This document shows, piece after piece, positions 23,714 to 33,300 of a stretch of DNA of 64,000 nucleotides (position 1 is its first letter; each line of letters opens with the position of its first letter). The DNA comes from Rhypophila decipiens. Taxonomy: Eukaryota; Ascomycota; Sordariomycetes; Sordariales; Naviculisporaceae. The DNA lies in assembly GCA_033297075.1 (NCBI GenBank), contig MU858060.1, positions 310,001 to 374,000 on the forward strand. The letters are read 5' to 3'. A program made the translations under genes and the position numbers. The notes below the pieces were generated by a model. The model saw only the letters and a list, made by a program, of their open reading frames with translations. It ran no database searches and was not told the DNA's origin.

Positions 23714-24933
23714 TCATAACATTCCCTTGGAGACCTCATCCTTCCTCTCCTCCCACAGAGTTTTCCCCGTGCAGGAACAGACAGTCTTGTCATTATCCCA
23801 CATGCCCGCACTCCGCGCAATGACACCGACCACCGTATCCTCGTCATTCTTCAGCGGTCCAGCCTGCTCATCTTGCTTTGAGACAACCATAGCATGCCCG
23901 ACAAGCTCCCATACCTGGAATGGATGGCTCAGAAACACGGCCCCCCGGCCATCCTTGCCAACCTCGACGGTTCCTAGAATTCCCTTGCCCTTTGACCAGA
24001 CAGGTCCAGCCGAGGCGGCGCCGTCGTTGAGGTCCCCGTATTCGCGGATCGTGGCGCGGTAGGTACCCGGTGATACGCCCCGGAGGGTCAGATCGACGAG
24101 AGTGGTTGTTGGATTTACTTGGACCATACGGGCTAAGCCGCGGACATGTCTATCTGTGAAGGATCCCTGAGCTGGTGTGGGTTTTGTGCTCTTATCGTGG
24201 AAGAGCTCCAAGATGGATACAGCGGCACCTAGAGGGTGGTTTCGATGGTGAGCCCATATTCTAGGTGAGGGATGGAGAGTATACTGCACTTGTTTACGTA
24301 CTGTTTGATGCACCTGAGCCTCGGAGGATGGCATCTCTTCCTGTGGCTTGGATGGCCTCAACAATGGCCGATGGGGGTGCTATGAGTTGTGTTAGTGATC
24401 ATGCAGAGATTGTGCGCTGAAACCGTGATTTCAATAACCATCATCAGCAGTAAAAGCGAGAAATACATTGATATACCAGTCAAACTCATTATGAGAACTA
24501 CGTACCTGTGCCTTCGATAGAGACAAGCTGGTCTTTAACGTTCGGCTCAACTTTTGTGATCCCCTCGAGCTTGTGAACAGCGGCCGAGATATCTTTAGCA
24601 CATGATTCACAGTGCATAGGAACCGCGAAGAGGGTCTGGATCTGTTAGCCACAAGTCTTTACTATGAGCCACGTCCTGTGAGGGATCCGTAAGCTCCGAG
24701 GAGGCATCTACCTGGAAAGGAGTTGTGACAGTCATTTTTGATACCGCCGATATATGGCCTTTATCAGATGACTTCTGAGGTTTCGAAGATAAGTTGCGAT
24801 CTTGAAACTGTTTCTGTTGTTGATACCAGAGGTAAGATGCGCCACCAATCACTGAAAAGGCAGATACACCGATCAAGAGGAGTCTAGTCGTGGGGGTTGC
24901 TGTTCTGAAGCTTCTCGGGTTGAAAGGACTCAT
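23714..24933 (-). CDS. CCS1: CCS1, copper chaperone for Cu/Zn superoxide dismutase
   Basis: Exons 24933-24712, 24635-24506, 24379-24302 and 24228-23714; all junctions keep frame. The conventional start is the ATG at 24735 (MTVTTPFQTLFAVPMHCESC), giving 248 aa, close to the yeast protein. The frame stays open to an upstream ATG at 24933, giving 314 aa with a 66-residue extension. Domain I has the copper-binding MHCESC (MxCxxC). Domain II is SOD-like (VSILELFHDKSTKPT, SPGTYRATIREYGDLNDGAASAG). Domain III carries the CSC (CxC) pair in TVCSCTGKTLWEERK. The protein delivers Cu(I) to SOD1 and forms its disulphide, in the cytosol and mitochondrial intermembrane space. The extension (basic start, then TRLLLIGVSAFSVIGGASYLWY) looks like a mitochondrial leader plus membrane anchor. 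Which start is used, or both, cannot be told here. Confidence 0.92.
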
Positions 24934-25970
24934 AAAAAACCCTATCGTATGGGGCGAGACTGGAAGAACCAATTAGTATATATAGTTCGATTGTGATTAT
25001 ATATACGGGTAATGGGTGGCATTCAAGATTGTGGGGAATCGCAGACAGAATGAGCATAGAAACAAAGAGAACTGAAGCTGTATAAGTGCCATAGATTAGT
25101 TACGAACCTTGTGAAAGTGACGGCGCGGAGGAGGTGAGAGATATTTAGTCACCAAAGGTGTATTGGAAAAAGCTTGGATCTTCTCGATTCGACTACACAC
25201 TTGTTGGTGTTTTTATAAAAGTGAGACTCTCTTGGACTGGTCGGCTACAAGTTGCTTTGAAATCGAACGGGCCCAGAGTTGCGAGATTCGGAAGTAGGCC
25301 CGATTTCTCCACCCCTCCACGACAGCGGCCCGGCTTTTGACGGAGCACGGAATCAACACAATGGGCGGGCCAACGGCTATCGGGGGCAGGACATAGCTAG
25401 CCACTTTACCTCATAACATCTAATCCGTATCAAAACAAGGACGTATTCGACTCTAGAATTAGGTGCACTGTTGAACCATCATGCGTATAATACACCCCCT
25501 TCGCCAGGTGCAGATTTGAGAAATGAAAGCTGTACCTGCCTTAGGTTATGCCTTGATATACGCCCGTACGCAGTCATCCCATATCATAAGCTGAAAATAA
25601 CAATGGTGACATCCCAAAGCTACTGAATGGCTTGATAAAAGACGTTTCTGATTGCCACTGGGAGTGGTTTTTCGAGGTTGCCCATCAATTTCAAGAACGA
25701 TCGTCCATCTTATCTTATCGCGAATCACGTGTTTGAGCCAAAATTTGTCCCAGCTGGGATTGAAGCTCCACCTCCGGCCTTGCTGCCGACCGACACCTGG
25801 ACTTCCCAGCTGCGTCCGAATGCTTCACGTCAACACGCGTCGTCGACCATTAACCGTCTCAAAGCCCTCTTGAGGGGCACACTCGTTCAAGTCAGTTGAT
25901 GAGGGACTAGCTCCCACTTCTGACTTCGTCTCTCTCTTCCCTCGCAACCATTTATAATAAATAAATCAGA
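24934..25970. other. Divergent promoter region CCS1 / uL13m
   Basis: 1.04 kb between divergent genes. On the minus strand a possible 47-nt 5'-UTR intron of CCS1 spans 25006-24960. A frame without an ATG is open at 25678-25899 (+) and is taken as leader or chance. Confidence 0.5.
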
Positions 25971-26586
25971 ATGTCGCAGACAGTCGGTCTTGTATGTCCT
26001 CCCCTAGTCAAACTTGCGAGAAACCCGTTTCGTCTAATGGTAGCAATGACGACAGACCCGACTGGCCTACTCTCGAGTATGGCACCAGATCTCCGCCTCA
26101 ACACCTCACCCGACTCTCAGCACGGTCAAATCACCACCTGAAGCCATCACACCCCCGTCGCTCGGCCGTCTCGCCTCGCGGATCGCTACCCTGTTAATGG
26201 GCAAGCACAAGCCCATCTGGGACCCCTCGACCGACTGCGGCGACTACGTGGTCGTGACCAATTGCGCGGCGCTCTACACCACAGGCAAGAAGAAGTTTCG
26301 CAAGACGTACTACAGGCACAACACTCGCCCGGGCTCGCTCAAAAGCATCACAATGGACGTATTGATGGACAAGTATGGCGGCGGTGAGGTCTTGCGCAAG
26401 GCGGTAAGCGGTATGCTCCCCAAGAACCGGTTGCGGGATAAGCGGCTGGCACGGCTCAAGGCTTTCGAGGGCGAGGCACATCCGTACAAGAGCAACCTGA
26501 TACGGTTCGGCGGGAAGGTTGTGGGACGTGAGGGGTGGGAGGATGCGGTCAAGGCTATTAGGGAGGCTGATCAGCAGAGGATATGA
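25971..26586 (+). CDS. MRPL23: Mitochondrial ribosomal protein uL13m
   Basis: Two exons, 25971-25991 and 26056-26586, giving 183 aa. The tiny first exon encodes MSQTVGL. The 64-nt intron has a GTATGT donor and a CTAAT branch site. Exon 2 continues TRLAYSRVWHQISA and then the uL13 core SLGRLASRIATLLMGKHKPI, DCGDYVVVTNCAALYTTGKKK and MLPKNRLRDKRLARLKAFEG. The LGRLAS and MLPKN motifs are diagnostic for L13. The N-terminal extension relative to bacterial L13 and the overall length fit the fungal mitochondrial form. It is a large-subunit protein of the mitoribosome, encoded in the nucleus and imported. It is divergent from CCS1 and convergent with urate oxidase. Confidence 0.93.
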
Positions 26587-27531
26587 TGGACCTTTGGGGG
26601 CAAATAGAAAGAGACGCGATATCAACCAAGAGGAAGAGGACCCGCAGCGGATCGAATCGCTTCTGGTCAGGGGTAAGGGCGTAACGTCATTCGTATCTTC
26701 AGCAATGAGCCATCGTCGTGGATAAGATGTGCTCTGGATTAAGGCATCATAATCACGGGCGAGCTGATTTCCCATCTACTTGTATAATACTCCATATGCT
26801 CCAGACTCTACCCCACAAGTCTTGGAGCTGTGTATGAAAGACGATATTTAGACAAAGCCGCATTGTACATCTTGAACATATCGTCACCTTGTGGTCCTGA
26901 AGTCATTATACGTATTGTTGGGAGAGCTACAGGCTGAGGTTGACACATCAACCGCCCGCTGGCGACAGTGACTTTCTGCAGTCTTGACAACAAAAAGAAT
27001 TCATTGGAATAAATGTCTTGCAAGTTGGCCGGCAAAACACGAGCCGAGGTATAAACAGTCATGAAGAAGCTCGAGAGGAGTCATAAGCCTGACCGACTTG
27101 CCTCTGTTGAAAAAAAGAGATCTACCACAGATAATGCTACAGCAGGCTTCAAAGCAGCTATGCTATTATCGAGCATGAGAAGGCCTAACTTACCAAAACA
27201 CAGAACCAAGTCTAAAACGAGTCACCTGTGTAGCATCTGTGCCAAAGTCTGGTTATTTTTGGGTTTTTTTTTTTAATTTCCTTCTTGTGGTATAACGGTA
27301 ATGTGAATGTGTAGGCACCCCATCCCCTTGACTTCCATTCTGCACTGTGGTTATATAAAACAAAGCCCAATGGTATATAAATAAGAAATTCCTTGACCCT
27401 GATATGCTGCTGCTGATGCTAGAAAATCGCAAGAACATGCCCCGAGTTTAGTCCCTATACGCCGTAGTAATGATAAAACCCATGTTTGTATGTTAATCCC
27501 ACAGCATCCCCATATGTCAAGACAATTGTTC
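26587..27531. other. Intergenic between convergent uL13m and urate oxidase
   Basis: 945 bp that should hold both 3' untranslated regions. A T run lies at about 27264-27276. No gene was seen. Confidence 0.6.
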
Positions 27532-28544
27532 TTAACGGCGAACCTCACACTTGATGAGGCCGTTGGGGCCGCCCTGGGGGGCGTACACCTCGGCATCCTT
27601 GCCGGTGTTCTTGATGCCCTTGTGCCAGCTGAGGTCTGTCCATTATGTTAGTTATTTGATATTGAGTGCTAAGCAGAGAAGATTTGAACCTACCAATCTC
27701 GAAATAGTGCTTGTTGGGCAGGGAGTAGCTGGTCAACTCGACCTCAGACTCAGCGGCAAGGATCTGCTCGCACATCTTGTACATGGTGGCCTGGACGGAG
27801 GCGCTGTTGTCCTCGGCGAAAACCTTCATGGTGATGTTGCGGGCCGTCTCCCAGGCCCTGTTGAAGCGCTCGGCGCCCTCTTCAACGGCGGCCACCGTGG
27901 GGAAGAGCTTCCACGTCCAGGTGCTGTCGACATCGGTCGACAGAATGCGGTCCCAGGTCTCGGCAAGGGTAGTGTACTCATCCCGGACGAAGCCGTGGAA
28001 AGCCGACCCGGTGCTCTTGAGCACAGTAAGGTCGGCGATCCCGCTCTTGAGAACGATGCCCTCACGAGTGACTCTGGCTTCGACGTTGCGGGTCTCCTGG
28101 CCGTCACGGAAGAAGCTGTGAGGGTGGGGCTTGCCATCGATGTTCATGCGGGTCCACCGGTGAACGATGACCTTGATGTTGGCGGCAGAGATGTGAGCAT
28201 ACTTGTCGAGGAAATGCTGGCCAAGATGGCTGGCGTAAACCTCCGGAGGGTTCACAGGGTGCTCCTTGGCCTTGATGTAGATTGTGTTCTTGATGGAATC
28301 GGTGGCAACAACCACGCTGTTGTCTGCTTGTGTGTAACTGTTTGGGGAAAAGTTAGATGGTCCGTTCCGTCTACGCTCTGAGGTGGTTGGTGTTCGGCAA
28401 GACTTACGAGGTCTCAATTTCACCCTCGAGGAGACAGCAAACCGTCATTTCGGTGACGGTCTGGACACCGGTCTCGGCATCTTTGTGCACCTTGTAGACG
28501 CGGACATTGTCCTTGCCATAGCGAGCGGAAGCAAGAGAAGGCAT
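27532..28544 (-). CDS. UOX: Urate oxidase (uricase)
   Basis: Three exons, 28544-28408, 28337-27694 and 27635-27532, giving 294 aa. Urate oxidase turns uric acid into 5-hydroxyisourate in purine breakdown, normally in peroxisomes. Visible family features are SARYGKDNVRVYKV with the catalytic Lys near the start, VVATDSIKNTIYIKAKEHP with the partner Thr, VIVHRWTRMNIDGKPHPHSF, LKSTGSAFHGFVRDEYTTL and KHYFEIDLSWHKGIKNTG. The protein ends GLIKCEVRR. Related fungal uricases continue for several residues to a peroxisomal SKL-type tripeptide, which is missing here. Four GATA motifs lie within 175 bp upstream, consistent with nitrogen control. It is divergent from the Rictor gene, 1.84 kb apart. Confidence 0.95.
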
Positions 28545-28572
28545 TTTGACTAGTGTGGTGACGGGTGAGATT

Positions 28573-28716
28573 GATAAGACGAAGATGAATAAGAAAGGGT
28601 ATTATGATATAAACTTTGCAAGCGGTCGGTCGCGGAATAAGCTCGGGGCAGGGTGGATTGAGAAGATAATTCTACTGATAATTTGAAATTGCACTGTTGA
28701 GAGTCGGGAAGATAAG
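28573..28716 (+). promoter_or_regulatory. Cluster of GATA motifs upstream of urate oxidase
   Basis: GATAAG at 28573-28578, GATAAT at 28665-28670, GATAAT at 28677-28682 and GATAAG at 28711-28716. All are within 175 bp of the UOX start codon at 28544. Fungal GATA factors of the AreA/NIT2 type bind HGATAR and switch on purine catabolism genes when preferred nitrogen sources run out. No clear TCGG-N6-CCGA site for the UaY-type uric-acid regulator was found. Confidence 0.4.
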
Positions 28717-30137
28717 AGAGGAAGCCAGGCGGCCCTTCAATCTATATACAAAAACCCAGCGTGGCTTTCCACGGCAAAGTATGATAGGTCGCCGGTGACG
28801 CAAACACATGAAGCACAGTTATCGGTCGACGGCATGGATCGGACGGCGCCTTCCATCGGCGGCAGAACCTCAATGGGTGGCGCTGTCCTCCGCCTGCAGC
28901 ACCGCAGAACTGGAGCAGGTCGATAGGCGAACGGCCAACGGTTGGCTCCAGCTTGTGGGGTCACCAACTTACAAGGGGTGGATCGCCGGAGACCGCCGCC
29001 TGCCTCCCCTCGCTGTTGAGGTCTCGAATCGACTGATGAAAGAAAATGGGTGTTCCATGCTGAGTGTCCGTATCGTAATCCATCCCGTGAGGAAGTGGAG
29101 TCGGATTTCTGAGGTCGAGTGACCTTCTAAAAGATCATTCTCCGATTCAATTCTGGTTTAGACCGGAGGCCGGAGAGAAAGACGCCATCTCCCGGTCCCG
29201 CAGTTGTCCGAACCTAGACCGGCCCGAAGCGCCACCGTTCTTGCTCGGAGTTGAGACGAAGCCTTGAATACCATATCAGTTACAGATTTCCGCATCATAA
29301 CTGATGGGCTGAGGCGTGATCATTTGATGGGGTTGTAATATCGAAGCTATATGCGCCGCCTACGTTTATTCAAGGTACAAATGCATTACCCTTAGAACGT
29401 TCCGGGTCTTGTCGCCGCAAAAGCTATCTACCAGTAGTATGGAGCCGAGCTTGTTTACATTGATCGTACGACACTGACGGTATTCTGGCTCAATTGTTGC
29501 TTTAAATGGACCCTTGCTGGACAGGGCTGTTGAATACAGATCCCTGGCGGCGACTTCCACACGTTTGGTTGGGATATATTATCGTCTTGAGTGTCCCGGA
29601 GCTCGCTGGATGGAGGAAAGTTGACACCAATGGACTTGTTCGTGGTTCATGATATTGTGAGGCCCTTTGTTAAAGACATAGTTCTTTGGGCCACCTAAGT
29701 CAAGCGAGTGTAGAAACGAGCGTTGAAAATGCCCCATACCGGTACACAGAGATACTGCTCCTCCAAAGCGCCGATCGCTACCTAACAACTACGGCTAAGG
29801 GTATACGGGCTTGACGGGCTATAAGGTAAATTTTAAGGTAAATTTCAAGGCTCTAGAGTTCAATGTTGAGATGGGGTTTGGAGAAAGTGGTCATCACAAG
29901 TGCAGGTGTGCACCGACCACCTGGAGTACGGTACTCTGGCTTGCAGCCTTGCCTGGAACCTACCGAGCTGGTGGGCGGCCCACTTGCTGCACTGCACCGC
30001 ACTCCTAGACTCAAACACCCCGAATGGAGTTTAGGTCGCACTAGCCCATTATCAGCACCACCCAGGAGACAGCAGCCAGATACGAGTTGCTCAACAACAT
30101 CACCACAATCCCACCATTTTGGGATATTCGAACACTG

Positions 30138-30148
30138 GTACGGAGTAC
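30138..30148 (+). repeat. GTACGGAGTAC dispersed motif
   Basis: An exact copy, 235 bp upstream of the Rictor start codon, within the divergent UOX/Rictor spacer. Confidence 0.85.
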
Positions 30149-30382
30149 CCACGGCGTGACCGTATTTCCATCCGAAGCGCATATGCGACCTTAGCAACAG
30201 GTACCTCGATGACCGGGCATCGACTTCGGGTTTTGCGTTGCTGATAGAGAGAGACAGAATTCGGTCCATGCGCCAAACAACAACCATATCGACTCCTTGA
30301 ATAGATTGGGATCCGAGTCGGGGTAGCTTTGGGCGAATCGAATGTCCGTCACCGAAGTGCTCTCGTCCAGCGTGGAGGGCAA

Positions 30383-33300
30383 ATGGCTGGGCCATCCACC
30401 ATGTTGAGCGCTTCAGCAACACCGACCCAAAAGTCTTTTGCTTCACAGCAGCCCGCCGGTGCCGCCAATGCTGCTGCTGTCGCCGCTGCCGCTGCCGCCG
30501 CCGCCACGAATGCCCCTCCCGCTCCTACATCTCGTGTCAGCTTTGAGCGCGATGGCCTCCAGCCGCCGGCTCCCGCGAACGGCGCGCTCGTCCGGAACTT
30601 GTCGGCGTCGTCGGTAACCTTTGCCCCTCGGGGGTCCTCTCTCAACCCTTCCCCCATGCCCGGCAGCTTCAGCTCCGAACTTCGAAGTCAGCTGAACATC
30701 TCCCGCGCTGGTTCCAGGCTCGATATGGTTCCCCTAGAGAAGCTGGAGGAGGATGCAGACTCGGCACAAGAGCTCAACCTGAACTATCTACGGGAGGCTC
30801 TGAGTCGCGAAATGAAAATCAAAGAAGGGAGCGAGAACATGCTGGAGGCATTGAACACCAAGAAAGCAAAGCAGACCAAGGAACAGCGGCAGCGTGTGGA
30901 GGCGGAGCTGAACTCCTCCAACCAGAGAATCAAGGATTTGCGCCTGAGGATAACAGCCGCGCAGCGGACCAGAGCAGCCCCCACAACTCCCACGAGAACC
31001 AGGACCGACGGCACACTACATACTTCAAATGGCTTGCGATCGCCTCCAAGTGCGTCGAGGAGCGGTGCCGGATCTGACCTCGAGGAGCCGACCGAGTCGC
31101 CCACCTTTGCCCTTGCCGAAATCCTTCAGGGCTTGGAGGTTGATGGGATGACGCCGGATTACTATGTTTCTCGGGCCAACAGCCTCGTCGATCTGTTCAA
31201 ACGACATCCGACCCTGAAATACGATCTGGTATGGTCAATATTCGGGCTCAGAATGCAAGCTTTGCTGCTCAGTGATAGCCGAGAAGTGGTGGCCTCGACG
31301 TATAGGATGCTGCGATACGCTATTTCGGATACCACCTCGCTCAAAAGTATCCGCGCACTCAACACCGACTACTTGGTCACGTGGTCTCTCATCAAGGACC
31401 GAAAAGCCGACGTCGAACGTGAGCAGGCTCTCAAGTTTGTGCGTGCTTTTCTCGATGTGAAGGATGGTGTCCGCGAGATTTCGAGAGCAGTTGTGAGGAC
31501 AATTGCCGCCGTGGCAGAGGAACACGAGGAAAGACTGCGGCCAATCTGCATTGAGACACTAGCCGAGATTTTGGTCCGAGATCCCCAACTGTTGATCGCT
31601 TCCGGAGGCCTGGCGCCTCTCCACGAAGCCTTGGCTGATGGCTCATACAAAGCCTCGGAGAGCTTGACAGCCGTGTTTTTATATCTACTCGACGCCCCGG
31701 AACGACGCAAATACCTGCGAGCTGGAAATGAGCTCGAGATTCTCTTCACTGCTTTCACTGATGATCTCTCATCAAACGAGCGATTCCTCAAACAGAGCTC
31801 CAAGGCCATCGCATCAGCCCTCAAGACCTGGTCGGGTTTGATGAACCTCTGCATGTACAATTTCCGGGCCATCAAGTCGATGCTCCGAAGCATGATGGTA
31901 GACACAGGTCCTATCCGAGAGACTATTCTTGATCTGCTATACTCTTTATTCCGCATCAAATCCCCAGCCTGGGCGACATCCTTCTTGGCCGGCCGTCGAC
32001 TGACCACTTACGGCCGTGTTTCCAACCTCAAGTCGATCGGAGGGAAGATGGCCAATTCTGATCTCGAAGACGATGGGGGAGAGCAGAATTTTGCCGAACA
32101 CTACACGGCACTCTTGCTTGCAATATTCATCAAGTCGGGCATGGTTCCGGCTCTTTTGAAGCTGTCACAAGACCCGGAAAATGCCATCATAAAACGGAAG
32201 TCGACCTTGCTCATTGGAGAAGTGCTGAAACTCTCGAGCCGCTTGCTGCCGCCATCGTGGAGCAGCAAGCTACAGCTCCTTCCAGAATTATTTACCGCAG
32301 CGGCTAAGCTCCATGACGAAAATCATTTCATTGCAACTGGAGTCATCTACCAAATAAGCAGTGTCAGCAAGACCCTGTACAGATCCACCTCGTCTTCCTA
32401 CACTCCATCAGTCATACCATCCAGCAGTAGTCTCGAAATGGGAGGGCTGGAAGAGCACCCAAAGAATAGCTCATCCCTGAATCTTGACGAACCCGCTTTC
32501 AGGCAGTTGATTGTAGACTCCAACGTTCTCACCTCGTCAAACTACTCAAAGTGGAACTGGGATATCATCATCAGACTCATAGAGGGACCCCTTACCATTG
32601 GCAAACGACTTGAGGAAGCCATCAAGGCATCAAAGTTCGCCAAGCGAATAATGAGCTTCTACCGGCCGTTCAAGTACAAGTTCTCCGAGATTAAGAGTTC
32701 GAGGAACACGCAGAAATATGTGCGGGCAGGCTGCTCTCTGATGCATACCCTGCTTCAGAGCCCAGAGGGAATCAAATATCTTTCTGACAATAAGCTGCTC
32801 AGGCAGGTGGCCGAGTGCCTCGCCCAGTGCGATCCTACTAGTGGGCTGACGGCGCAGTTTCCCATGTTCTCCAAGGACCGGCTCACGGAAACGCTTTGCG
32901 GTGGCTACTTCCCCATGCTCGGCGTGCTGAGCGGTGACCCGAAGGGCAATCAGATGCTCGACAGATGGCGAATCTTCAACATGATGTACCGCATTGTCGA
33001 TCTCAAACAGCGGCCTGACCTGATCAAGCTCATGCTGGCAAACTTTGATTACTCTCTTCAGGGCCATTCCCGCGTGCTACTCTCTAAAGCCCTCACGGCG
33101 GGCACAAAAGACATCAGAATCGACGCTACTAACGCACTTCGTAAATACGCCACACGGCACAGGCCGGTACTTCAGGTTAGCGGGCAAGAGGGACCAGGCG
33201 ACTCGAAATGGGCAATCCAGCTCCTCGTGACGCAGCTCTATGATCCGGAAATCGAGGTCTGTGCCACGGCAGTCAAGATACTGGAGAAGGCGTGCAATGC

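Larger units (their letters stand above)
28545..30382. other. Divergent promoter region UOX / Rictor
   Basis: 1.84 kb with no credible gene. It holds the GATA cluster next to UOX (28573-28716) and one exact copy of the GTACGGAGTAC motif at 30138-30148. Confidence 0.6.

Noticed and set aside
27551..28381. 276-codon + strand frame
   Set aside because: Antisense shadow of urate oxidase exon 2, produced by its codon bias.
31369..32007. 212-codon minus frame inside Rictor
   Set aside because: Antisense shadow; Rictor is intact and conserved here.
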